NCBI GenBank assembly: GCA_036873135.1
Contig: JAPTYO010000009.1
Span: 38,952,756-39,016,755 of the forward strand
DNA length: 64,000 bases
Origin: Clarkia xantiana subsp. parviflora
Taxonomy: Eukaryota > Streptophyta > Magnoliopsida > Myrtales > Onagraceae
Direction: 5' to 3'
Shown here: one piece after another, positions 9,601 through 20,139 of the stretch
Numbering within the stretch: the first letter of the stretch is position 1
How the letters are laid out: each line of letters starts with the position of its first letter
Notes under the pieces: model-generated
Database searches by the model: none
Seen by the model: the letters and a program-made list of their open reading frames with translations, nothing else
What the model was told of the DNA's origin: nothing
Program-made: the position numbers and the translations under genes

Positions 9601-12600
9601 CAGACATGATACTTCTTCAAGTGTGCGCCACTGAAGGAATGCTTAAACGTCTTGCCATCAAGGTCCTCTAGCTTGTACGCATTGGGGGCTGGCATCCCTA
9701 CGATCTTGATGAACGAACTCGTTCCTCCGCCAGACAAGTTCTCCAACGAAGAATTGTCGGGACTTGACACGCCGATTATAATATCGGGCTGTTGCCAGAC
9801 GCATCCGAGCCAGAACTTCATCAGCCTTCCACCTTTTCTCCTCGAGCAAGTCTAAGTCTAGACGTCTCATTTCCTCGTTCGTTAGAGGCTCATAGTACCT
9901 CATGCGATGGGACGCCACCGCTATCTCCACGAGGGCAACTGCCTCCGTGCCGTAAACAAGGCCAAACGGAGTCTCCCCTGTCGACTGCTTGGGTGTTGTT
10001 CTAACAGCCCACAGCACATTTTCAAGTTCATCCAGCCAATGACCTTGCAAGGCGTAGACTCTCTTCTTCAGGCCATCCATCACGATCTTGTTGGCTGATT
10101 CGACTTGGCCATTAGTCTGAGCATGGTGGACGGAAGCTGTCTGATGCTCGATGTTCAATTCCTCCAGGTACTCCTTCAACTGAGCCCCATTGAACGGAGG
10201 GCCATTATCGCTGATCAACACTTGAGGATCTGCTGCCCCGTCGTCTTGGCCAACGCCTTAGCCTCTATCCACTTCGAGAAGTAATCGATGGCCACGAGTA
10301 AATACTTGCACTGACCTTTTTCTTGTGGAAGAGGTCCCACTAAATCAATGCCCCATTGTGCGAAGGGCCACGCACTCCTGATGGACATCAAGTCCGCGAC
10401 AGGAGCCACGATATTCAGAGCATACCTCTGGCATGCATCACACGATTGGACTATCGCTGTCGCCTCCTTGTTCATCGAAGGCCAATAGTAGCCTAGATTT
10501 AACGCCTTCCTCACGATGGATCGGGCCCCTTCATGATAGGCCGCGACTCCCTCGTGAAGTTCTCTCAGGATCCGATTCGTATCAGGCTCCGCCACACATT
10601 TCAGAAAAGGCTTTACATGCCCCCTCTTGTATAACTGGTTGTCCACCATCACGTAGTCGTTCGCGATTCGACGCAACCTGGCAGCTGCCACTTCATCATC
10701 GGGGTGCCCCCGTAGTCAGGTATGTGACCATCGGGGTCATCCAGTTGGGTTTCTCTTCTTCCTCCGATCCTGATTCAATAGCGCAAACCTCCGTCGGATC
10801 GATGGTTGAGATAATCACTTTCTCCAGAAAGTGAACCTTCCGATTCTTTTCGGGGGCCACTCCCAGAGCAAACTTGCTTAGGGCGTCTGCTTCCGCATTT
10901 TCTTCTCTCGGGATTGCCTCGATATCGAAGCTTTTGAAGCTTCCCTTCAAAGTCTGCACCTCGTGCAAATACTTCCTCATTGTTGGGCTTTTGGCTTCAT
11001 AGTTCCCCTGGACTTGATTCACGATCAAGCTGGCATCGCACTTCACTTTTAAATGATCGACTCCCGTACCCTTGGCAATTTTAAGGCCCGTGATGAGAGC
11101 CTCATACTCTGCTTCATTGTTGGTGGCCTTAAACGTCAAGGCCAAGGCGTATCGCAAGGGCTCGCCTCCACCGGGCGGTATCAATACGAATCCTGCCCCC
11201 GATCCTTCTACACTTGATGAACCATCAGTGTACATCTCCCAAGTGCTCTCTTTTGGCTGTTCTGGCTGTTCTGCTATCGGGACCTCCATGGTTGCCCCTT
11301 CTACAGGACCCGCTTCTTCTAGATCGGGTGCTGTAGACTCAGTTATAAAATCCGCCAATGCTTGGCCCTTAATCACGGTTCTCGGAGCAAAATGAATACG
11401 GAACTCCGTAAGCTCGATGGCCCATTTCACCAATCTCCCCGACGCCTCCGGTCGGTTCAAAAAGTGCTTCATGCATGGCTCTGTCGCTCGCCTTGGATAG
11501 GAATCGATTCATTGCGGCCAACCGACCATTCAACACTTGGACCTCCCGATGAGTCTTCGGAGACTGCATCGCAGTTTCTCGGGATTCACCTCGATTCCTC
11601 TCTGGCTCACCATGAAACCTAGGAATTTTCCCGAAAGCGCACTTGTCTGGGTTTAACCGAACCTGATGAAACTTCATCCGCTCGAATGCCGCTGCCAAGT
11701 TCTGGACGTGGTCCCCTGCCTGTCGAGACTTCACGAGCATGTCATCCACATAAGCCTCCATGGTCTTCCCCAACATGTCTCCGAACAACTTGTTTACCAA
11801 CCGCTGGTAAGTTTCTCCGGCATTGATCAATCCGAAGGGCATCACGTCGTAGTGATAGACGTCACTGTCGGCATAGAAGGCCGTATGGGGGGCATCCTCC
11901 TTCGCCATCTTGATCTGGTTGTATCCAGAATAGGCATCCATGAAGCTTAGCAGCTCATGTTCCGATGTGGCATCCACCAACTGGTCAATCCTCGGGAGTG
12001 GGTAGCAATCCTCCGGGCAGGCCTTGTTCAAGTCGCGGAAATCGACACACATCCGCCACTTCCCATTACTCTTTTGCACCAGGACTGGGTTAGCGACCCA
12101 TGTCTGGAATCGGAGCTCCTTGATGAATCCAGCATCGAGTAGTCTGCCCACCTCCTGCTGGATCACGATCCTCTTATCCGCGCCCATCGGACGCCTCCTC
12201 TGCGCGATAGGCTTGATTGCAGGATCAATCTTTAGCTCGTGCACAATCACGTCGGGACTGATTCCTGGCATATCACTCGGGGACCAGGCAAACAGCTCCT
12301 TGAACTCCTTCAGAAGCTCGATCAATTCTCGGGCTCTTTCCTCCGACAGAGCAGATCCGATCTTCACCTTCCTTTGAGGTCCATCAATCTCAACCTCCTT
12401 CAGGTCCTCCATGGGGGCGGGACGCCCAAACTCCTCTCGAGGATCGGCATCGGTCTGCAGGACAACCATGGCTTCCCTCCTTCTTCTTCGAGTGGCGTTA
12501 ACGTAACACTTTCGTGATGCCACCTGGTCACCCTTGACTTCCCCGACTCCGTTGTCAGTCGGGAACTTCATCTTCTGGTGGACTGTCGAGGCGACTGCCA

Positions 12601-14790
12601 TGAGGGGGTTGATGGTGGTCCTCCCGATAATAGCATTGTATGTTCCCGCGGATTCTACCACGACGAAATCCACATTCCGCTGTTCCATCTTCCATCCACT
12701 ACCAAACTCCACCGGTAAGGTAATCATCCCCAACGGATAGGAAGTCGATCCAGAGAATCCCACCATCGGGAAGTTCACCTGCGTCAGGTCCTTCTTCGTC
12801 TTTCCCATGGCCTCCAGGGCATCCATGAAAAGAATATCGGAGGAGCTTCCTCCGTCTATCAGGATCCGCTTCATCTCGAATCCGTCCACGTCCAGGGTCA
12901 CGACCAAGGCGTCATTGTGGGGGCTCTCCACGCCTATCAAATCCTCCGCTGAGAAAGAAATCACCATTTCTTCCTTTATAGTCCACGACCGGGACCTTTT
13001 GCCTAGCACCACAGCAGCAGATATGCGAGAAGCATAATTCTCCCGAGAAGCGGAGGTGTCGCCTCCCACAGCCATTCCTCCGTGAATGACATTAATGGTC
13101 CCCCGTCTCTCCTTACGGGCACCGGAACCAGAGGCCTCCGGTTCAACCTTCTTCTTCTTCGGGGATCGATCACGGGACTTGGAACGGGACCGTGAGCGAC
13201 TCTTGGAACGAGATCGGCATCGTCCCCTTCCGACGAACTCCTTCAACTTCCCCTTCTGGATCAGCTTCTCTATCTCCTTCTTCAGCTCCCGACAGTTACC
13301 TGTGTCGTGACCATTAGCTCGATGGTAGCGACAATAACGATCAGAGCGGCCTCCCAAGAACTCACCTTCTTTCCTCGGGGGGTATCGAGCGAGACCCTGC
13401 CAATCCATCACAGCTAGCACGGAGTTCATCGAGCTGTTGATGGGAACACTACGACCCTCGCGGTTTGTCGGAGGACGCTTCGGAGGACGCTTGTCCTCCC
13501 TTCTCTCGGGGCGACCACGGCTCCTACTTCCCTCCGATTTGTCGCTCCCCCTGCGATCATCCGACAGCTTGGACGATGGCTTTCCTCTTCCTGACTTCGG
13601 AGGATCCAGCTCTCCAGCAGCAATCTTCGACTCCTGTACGTCGATTTGCTGTTTCACCTTGCTTGTAGGGCCTCCATGCTCCACACAGCCTTCGCGGCTA
13701 CGCTGTGCATCAGATCGGAACCATACGGAGCAGTCAGGTTCCGAAGGAAAGTTCGGATGGTCTCTCCCTCCGATATCTCCTCGTCAATCTCCGCGGCACT
13801 GGCAGTGAACCGTTGGTAGTAGTATGCCAACGATTCATCGGGTCTCTGCACCACCTGGGTCAGGGACCTTACACTCTTCAGTAGACGCCTACGACCTTGA
13901 TATTGCTTGATGAAACGGTCATGCATGTCGGCCCAGCATGTAATGCTTCCCGGTGGTAGGCTTAAGAACCATGTCATGGCCCTTTCTCCCAATGTGATCG
14001 GGAACAATGAACATATAAGATCATCATTCGAAGTCCTACCCATACAGGCCTGGACATGCCTCTGAACATGGCGGACCGGGTCTCCTTCACCATCGTACTC
14101 CTTGATGGTCGGAATGCCTAGCCCTGGCGGGGCGACAGTATCTAGCATCCGTGGAACGAAAGGATGACTGGATCGACCCCTTAGCTCCGATGTCATTTGC
14201 TTTTGGTCGCCCATGCAGATGCTGACAATTTTCACCACCTGATCGGGGGTGATGGGACCATTCAGGGGAATGGTCCTGTGCTGCACTGGTCCGGGACCAT
14301 CAACCACAAACTTCTCCGAGTGCACGGGCTCCTTACCCTTATTCCTGGGCTGAATCTCTTGAACCTCCTGTTCTCCTGGAACCACCCTCGGCGGGGGTGG
14401 AGGCAGCCCTCCTCGCGGGGGCAACTCCTCCGCCCTCCTGGCGGCCTCTCTCTTGTCCAACAGAGCCTCCATGGCTGCTAAGAACATAGGCATAGCATCT
14501 GCTACTGCCTTGGCCAACTCCGAGTTTGAAGAAGAGCCTACTTCCCTCCGCGGGACCTCTTCTCTGTGCCCCACCGGGTTTGGGGGAGCATCCACCTCCC
14601 TTCGCGGGATGTCTTGCCTGTTCACCGTCGTGTCTCGGACTGAGACCTCATCATCACCATGCCCCCCTGTCTGAGAAACAGCAGGGTGCTCACCTTGTTC
14701 AGCAACATGTTCCAGCAACGGGGAATTCACAGTTCCAGCGGGGCGAGAACTGCCGGCCTGAACTTGCTTCTTCTTGCCACCACCGGCCAT
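9600..14790 (-). pseudogene. E1 gag-pol polyprotein, broken
   Basis: Gag starts at 14790 (MAGGGKKKQVQAG), 35 bases after the primer site. Order on the minus strand: gag domain (GERAMTWFLSLPPGSITCWA), CX2HX4HX4C knuckle (CRYHRANGHDTGNC), an RS tract (about 13155-13235), aspartic protease (LIDGGSSSDILF), RT with YVDD at 11741-11752, second RNase H (YTDGSSSVEGSG), integrase zinc finger (HEGVAAYHEG...CDACQR) and DDE core. Breaks: a frameshift near 13665, a deletion near 11470 that removes the end of RT and most of the first RNase H, a small deletion near 10217 in integrase, and another near 9715. It cannot make an intact polyprotein. Confidence 0.93.
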
Positions 14791-14825
14791 TGATCTGGTA
14801 GAAGCTATTTTGGCTTTTTGTTAGA

Positions 14826-14843
14826 TTCCCACAGACGGCGCCA
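14826..14843 (-). other. E1 primer-binding site
   Basis: Minus strand TGGCGCCGTCTGTGGGAA, one base from the 5' LTR. E2 and E3 have the identical 18 bases. The TGGCGCC start is shared by Athila/Tat elements; I did not establish the tRNA identity. Confidence 0.85.
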
Positions 14844-14844
14844 A

Positions 14845-15580
14845 TGTTGGATCACGGGCAAAGCTCCGTTACGTCCTTGACGGAAAGCTTTGGACTCCTG
14901 GGCTCCGCGTAATCCTGCAAAAGGGGATGACCTGGGTGGTGACCCAGAATCCCTCTCCGATGCTTAAATGAGTATATGATCAATGGGGTGACAGCAGTAA
15001 TCTAAGTGCGTATTAGATGATTTTTTCTAAGGTAACTTCCTCCTTTATATAGGAGGGGAAGTTACTCAATTACCTGTGACCGTGGCTGGCCGTTTTGCCA
15101 ATGATTCAGTATATCTCGTTCGGGATTCCGTATATCTCGCCCCATGCTCCGCGTATCTTGCCCATACTCCGCGTATCTCGGGCACGCCCTGCGTATCTCG
15201 GGGGAGGTTATCTGTATCTTAACCGTGTTCCCACTACTCTATCTAGTAGGCGGGTTTCTCGGCCTCATCCTCTGATCACGAGTCCCGACTCCTGTCGGGG
15301 ACTCAAGAGTTATCTTATTCTAGGTCACCACCCAGGACCCTTTGTCTCACGAGATAGGTCCAGCCTCCGCGGGGCTTTATTATCGGGGCCTTTACTAAGG
15401 CATATCGGGGCCTACTCAGAGGCTTCTGGTCGAGAGCATTCAGCTCATGTATCGGGACCGATCTCATCGGGACCCTTCATACTGGGCCTCTGAGCCTTCC
15501 AGGCTTTTCACGAGGCCCACTGGACCTACTCGCCGTCCATTGGCTGTTAACGGGGCTAACGATTACATCGGAACCCATCA
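14845..15580 (-). repeat. E1 5' LTR (736 bp)
   Basis: Partner of 7604-8339. On the minus strand it starts TGATGGGTTCCGATG and ends GGATCCAACA. A TATATAAAGGAGG promoter box (complement of CCTCCTTTATATA) lies near 15040-15052. Confidence 0.93.
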
Positions 15581-16114
15581 GTGTACATGTAAGTAAACTA
15601 ATTACGCAGCGGAATAATGTACACATACCTCAATAGCTTTCCTGCCCAAGAACGATGTGGAGGGAGTTTTGATACTCCGGTCGGAACCCGTACAAGTTCT
15701 TCGTGAGAAGAAGTCCTACGCGGTATGAGCTCCACAGCAAATCCTCTGATCGATTCTTCAACAGGACAGAACTTCGGAGTGATTATGGTGTGCCGAAATC
15801 TCTACTAAGGGGTGAGAGGGTTTCTCTCAAGTTTCTCAATGGAGGGACTTATGAATTACTTGATATGTAAAACCCTTAGGAGACTCCCCTAATATATATG
15901 ATTTGTGGAGTGGAAAAAAGTCCACTCCAACCAATGTGGTATAGGGTTCGGCCGAACCTATTAAAGGAGGGAGGCCCAATTTTAGGCCTCCCATGTCAAT
16001 TAGGACTTGGGTCGAGCCCAATTAACCTAATGTGACATTTACCCAATTTTCTTAGGTAATATCCTTAATATTAACGGGCTACCATTTATGGCGCCACGTC
16101 ACCATATGCTAACA

Positions 16115-16279
16115 TCATGAACATCAAATTTTACTAAGAACATCATGAAAATTTCGGCACCAACAATTGTAAAAATCAGAACTTTTAAATTTTCAATACT
16201 TAAAATTTCGGCCAACATGTAAAATAAAGAACATCAATTTATCAAAATCATGAACTCCTAACACAGGCTCTGATACCAC
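16115..16279 (-). other. Copia C3 leader remnant and primer-binding site
   Basis: The minus-strand primer site TGGTATCAGAGCC is at 16266-16278. The rest resembles the start of the C2 and C4 leaders (AAATTTCGGC words). The C2 LTR ends exactly where this leader stops, so C2 appears inserted in the C3 leader. Confidence 0.75.
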
Positions 16280-16835
16280 TGTTGGATTACAGGGCTAAAT
16301 ACTACGGAAACTTAAATACGGTACATGCTAGTAATCAAGATTACGCAACGGAAGATGTGCACATACCTTAGTCGCTTTCCGTAGTCCCAAGATCTTGCTG
16401 GGGGAGTTCTCGATCCACCGGACGGCACCCGTAGAGGTTCTTGTTAAGGAAGTCCTACGCGTTATAGTCTCCATAACAAAGCCTCTGATCGATTCTTGGC
16501 AGGGACAGATCTTCGGAGTGTTTGCTCAAAGCAAATTGGCACACCCTTGGTGAGTAGTAAGGTTCGGCCGAAACTAGAGTATTTAGGGAGGAGGGTTTTC
16601 TCTTAAGTTACCACAAAGGAGGAATTAGGATTCAACATAATAAAACCCCTAACACTCTCTATTTATAGGAGGAGCAAAGTGGACAAAAGTCCACTTTGCC
16701 CACTCCAATATTTCGGCCGGCCTATTGTATAAGGAAAGCCCAATTTCCCTAATGTGACATTTACCCAATTGTCTCGGGTAACATATACATATTAACAGGC
16801 TTCCATTTACGACGCCCTATCACCATATGCTAACA
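16280..16835 (-). repeat. Copia C3 5' LTR (556 bp)
   Basis: The inverted LTR reads TGTTGGATTACAGGG...CATATGCTAACA on the plus strand. It has the stem-loop (16676-16697) and a TATA-like CTATTTATAGG inverted at about 16657-16668. Confidence 0.87.
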
Positions 16836-17540
16836 GGGGGTACTAGTACTGCTGGGTTGGAGGTGGTACTGATGGTTGCTTTGCATTGTGATGCATTGGC
16901 GATTCCCAGTCGGCTTGTGGTATAGGCTCCTGTCTTGGGGGATGGTATTATATGGTACTTCATAAGTCATATCATATTGGAATTCATTATATGGTATTCC
17001 TGTTGAAACCTTTCAAACGGTGGTTGAGAGTGTAGTAGAAGACGACGATGAGGTTACGTCTCGAGGTAGGCGCGACAGGCCTTGCCAATTATAGTGGGGA
17101 CGGAGTAGCACAACGTGGCACTCCATTACTTATCTTTACTATGCCATACCTCAGTGTCATGGAGTAGCGCTCTTTTATATGATAATCGTTATTCAATGTG
17201 CAGACATGATAGCCGCTCCGAGGGGCGTTGACGTGATAGTCACTTAGCAATATGCGGACATTATAGCCGCTTCGCAACGTGCGGACGTGATAGTCGCTTG
17301 GTGATACGCAGACATGATTTCCGTTTCGTGACGTACGAACGTGATAGCTGCTTGGTGATGCCGCCGCTTGGCGGTGCTCTTGTTTGGCAGATTTCACACT
17401 TTCTGCCAGTTACATTTTTCTTTGTTCATCACACTGATTTCCCTTATTTAGTGTTGGGTACTCGACCACCGATCTTTAGGGGGTGGCATAGTACTATTGC
17501 TCGTGCTCATGGTTTGATCGTAATAGTTTTTTGTTCGAAT
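16836..17540 (-). other. Internal remnant of an unidentified gypsy element with a 27-bp tandem repeat
   Basis: No clear gene was identified. The plus strand near 17000-17090 reads ETFQTVVESVVEDDDEV then TSRGRRDRPCQL before a stop, an acidic then basic tail that loosely recalls plant mobile domain proteins, but this is too short to call. A tandem array is at 17177-17365. The segment adjoins a TGGCGCC primer site at 17541-17556. Confidence 0.4.
17177..17365. repeat. 27-bp tandem repeat, seven units
   Basis: Unit example: ACGTGATAGTCACTTAGCAA plus TATGCGG. Seven units of exactly 27 bp differ at several positions, and the first is the most degenerate. Confidence 0.88.
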
Positions 17541-18118
17541 CGTGCAGATGGCGCCAATGATGGAACAAGCTCGACAGGGTCCCGAACTAGGCGACCTTGC
17601 GTCGAGTCGTGTTCCATGTCGTCTTCGTGTTATCTAGCCTCGTAGTGTTACCGTCGGTTGAATCCTTGCCTTGAATACCTGCACAAATGATTGCGCCAGA
17701 GAGGGGGATGTCTCTGGCGAACCCTCTCTGATTCTAAAGTCAGAGTCGGATTCTAGAGTGATAAAGTAGAGAGAAGGCAGAGCTCTCGTATGGAAAATGA
17801 GAGATCAAGTCGTAAATGGAGAATGCCTTCTCCTATTTATAGAGTTTGAGAATTGTACAGGTGAAACCTGTGTAAAAAGGTTAGTTTCGTAAATAGGTGG
17901 AAACCCGGGTGTCAGTCCCCCAAGGGCCCGGGGCCGGACATGCCGGCCTTGTGACGTCGGACCGGTCCGGCCTTATGGCACCGGACTGGTCCGCTAACCT
18001 GATACCAGACTAGTGTGCGAAAACTAAAGGCCTTAGCCCCTTACCGTGTTCGGGGTTGATGGCGCGACCATGTCGAGCCTTAATGAGGTCCATTCGGGTG
18101 TATATTCATCATTGAACA
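17541..18118 (-). repeat. Primer site and 5' LTR of an unidentified gypsy element
   Basis: The minus strand has TGGCGCCATCTGCACG (17541-17556), then one base, then an LTR whose plus-strand start is TGATGGAACAAGC (17558). A minus-strand TATA box, TATAAATAGGAGAAGGC, lies at about 17822-17840. The far end is uncertain; TTGAACA at about 18118 is one candidate. Confidence 0.55.
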
Positions 18119-18149
18119 TACTGAATTGCGTCGACTTAATAAAATTACG

Positions 18150-19100
18150 CTATGTCATCATCAAGGGGAGTCTCTACACCGCTGCACTCTTTTTCCCTTA
18201 ACCAAATTTTATCCCGTTGGGTTTTTCTGGTAAGGTTTTTAACGAGGCAGCTTACCAAAGGGATCCATAATTGTGTACTCTTTTTCATTCACTAGATTTT
18301 TATCCCAATGGGTTTTTTCTAGTAAGGTTTTAACGAGTCACAATTCCCTTATGAACATCCAAGGGGGAATGTTATGAATATATTATATGGACCTTCAATA
18401 TTATATTTATATATCATCTTCCTAATTTAGACTTTCCTTGTATTGATTTTACTTCCTCTCCAAGTCTATGTAATCCCTATATAAAGGCCCCTATGTGTGA
18501 TAATAAGATCAAGGGTTAACAGGTCTTTTATTCCATGATGTTTGACAACTTTTGGGTTTTGGTCAATGATGTTTTTTTTACCTAGTTTTGGTACCATATG
18601 TTTGCAGATTTTTTCTAGTTTTGGTCTAACCGTTACATTCCGTCCATTTTTTGACATGTTCAAGTCACGTGATCCACTCTAAACTTTAAATTTAGTCTCT
18701 CTAATACTTTCTTAACCTTTTTTTTTGTTCAATTTAGTCCCGAAGTTTCAAAATTGAGGTTCAATTGAATTTTTGAAACTTCGGGACTAAATTGAACAAA
18801 AAAAAAGGTTAGAAAAGTATTAGAGGGACTAAATTGAACAAAATTGAAAGTTTAGGGTGGATCACGTGATTTGTACATGTAAAAAAATGGACGGAATGTA
18901 ACGGTCGGACCAAAACTAGAAAAAATCTGCAAACATATGGTACCAAAACTAGGGAAAAAAAAATATCATCGACCAAAACCCAAAAATGGTCAAACATCAT
19001 GGACCATAAGACCTATTAACCCTAAGATCAATCATCAAGTTCTCTCTCATATTACCTCTCTACTTTCGTTACAAATTGATATTATTAGTAATATTATTTT
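18150..19100 (+). repeat. 3' end and LTR of a second copia family, LTR split by a foldback element
   Basis: Bases 18180-18350 hold the duplicated motif GCACTCTTTTTCCCTTA...CCCGTTGGGTTTTTCTGGTAAGG, common in the 3' UTR of some plant copia elements. The polypurine AAGGGGGAA is followed by the LTR start TGTTATGAATATATTATATGG at 18370. A TATA box CTATATAAAGG lies near 18476-18487. The LTR stops at 18511 and resumes at 19031 with the usual CATCAAGTTCTCTCTCAT. Its 3' end, near 19095, is not sharp. Confidence 0.7.
18512..19023. mobile_element. 512-bp foldback (long terminal inverted repeat) transposon
   Basis: The two halves are near-complete inverted repeats. The ends are AGGGTTAACAGGTC and its complement GACCTATTAACCCT. 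A perfect 7-bp target duplication AAGATCA lies at 18505-18511 and 19024-19030. There is no ORF of its own. It is a non-autonomous DNA element, perhaps Mutator-like, but the superfamily is not proven. Confidence 0.88.
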
Positions 19101-20139
19101 TGAACCCTAGGAAAGATGAAGACGATGAATAATGGTCGTAGGGAAATTATACAGCAAAACTCTAGGTATACTCAGAACAAGAGTTTGAAAACAAGCTTAG
19201 AGTTGTGAACTATAATGTGATGATGATGATAGGGACGCAGGTCTGCTGCCCCATTTTTCTGGCACACTCCCTGTCTTACCATTTGGATTGTGACAAGTGT
19301 CTTTAGATCTGATTTTTATTTCATTTTCAATATTTTAGAAACTAAAGAAATCTTCTAACATTTCTCTCTCACCAACAATTCATTTCACGCACTCTTTCTT
19401 ATCTCTCACGTATCTTTATTGTTTTCTTTCCCTACATCATTAAAATTGTGAAGTTTCTTGAAAATTGATTTCCATAAAAGTTAAACAAACCTATATTTTT
19501 CCTTGTTTTGAAACAGCTTTTGCAATAAACTTCATTAGAATGACAAAAAAATTAAAATTCAATTCATAATTCGATTGATGTAGCATTACTTTATATCTAT
19601 ATCCTTATAGAGTAAAGATCCAACCTGTGAAAATTGACGTGAAATTTGTCTAGAAAGTATGAAAGAAAAAGTGCTACAGTAAAACGTATTGGTTCCTTAG
19701 TGGGACCTATAACACTTTCTAGTGAAATTTCACTCTATCTTTCAAAGTTTGTAGCACCACTCATCTTTATAACCCCACAACTTGTTTTCAAATATTCGTT
19801 CTGTTGGAATACGGGCTTGTATAGATACATGATTTTATTGGGTCAATTTTAAAAGTGAAAATCAACAAATTTATAAAATATCAACCAAAACAAATAGCTG
19901 AAAGACTACTAAATTGAAACTGTGTTTAGGTTACTAACCAATTGTACCGAAAGAACATACTTGCTTATTATTTTCAGTTAACGAATAAAATAAGCACATC
20001 GTTTGAAGTTTGCACACACTGAAGAAACAAAGAAAGAGACAAGAGCAGAAGATAGTTGGTCTTTGTTGATAAAAAAGCAAAATCACCCATATCCTTCCAT
20101 CAAACTTTCTTCCTCCAATTACGACTAAGTTGATCATTA
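19101..20139. other. Non-coding region, 3' flank of the cysteine synthase gene
   Basis: No ORF or repeat was recognised. The part nearest 20139 is presumably the 3' UTR of the minus-strand gene. Confidence 0.5.

Larger units (their letters stand above)
7604..15580 (-). mobile_element. Gypsy element E1, Tat/Retand type, complete with both LTRs (7977 bp)
   Basis: It is bounded by TGTTGGATCACGGG...ACCCATCA with a perfect 5-bp target duplication GTGTA. Minus-strand order: 5' LTR (14845-15580), primer site, gag-pol (14790-9600, broken), tandem repeats, polypurine tract, 3' LTR (7604-8339). It lacks the antisense gene found in E2 and E3. I count about 12 differences between the two 736-bp LTRs, so insertion was fairly recent and slightly older than E2. 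Confidence 0.95.
7561..16114 (-). repeat. Copia C2 5' LTR, split by gypsy element E1
   Basis: The LTR occupies 7561-7603 and resumes at 15586-16114 (about 572 bp in total), ending GCATATGGT...TAACA in inverted form. Everything between is E1 plus the second copy of the duplicated target GTGTA (7599-7603 and 15581-15585). The terminal bases next to the primer site are mutated (TATTAG instead of TGTTGG). Confidence 0.88.

Noticed and set aside
16990..17092. Possible C-terminal tail of a plant mobile domain protein
   Set aside because: Only an acidic and basic tail is visible; composition alone is not enough to call a gene.
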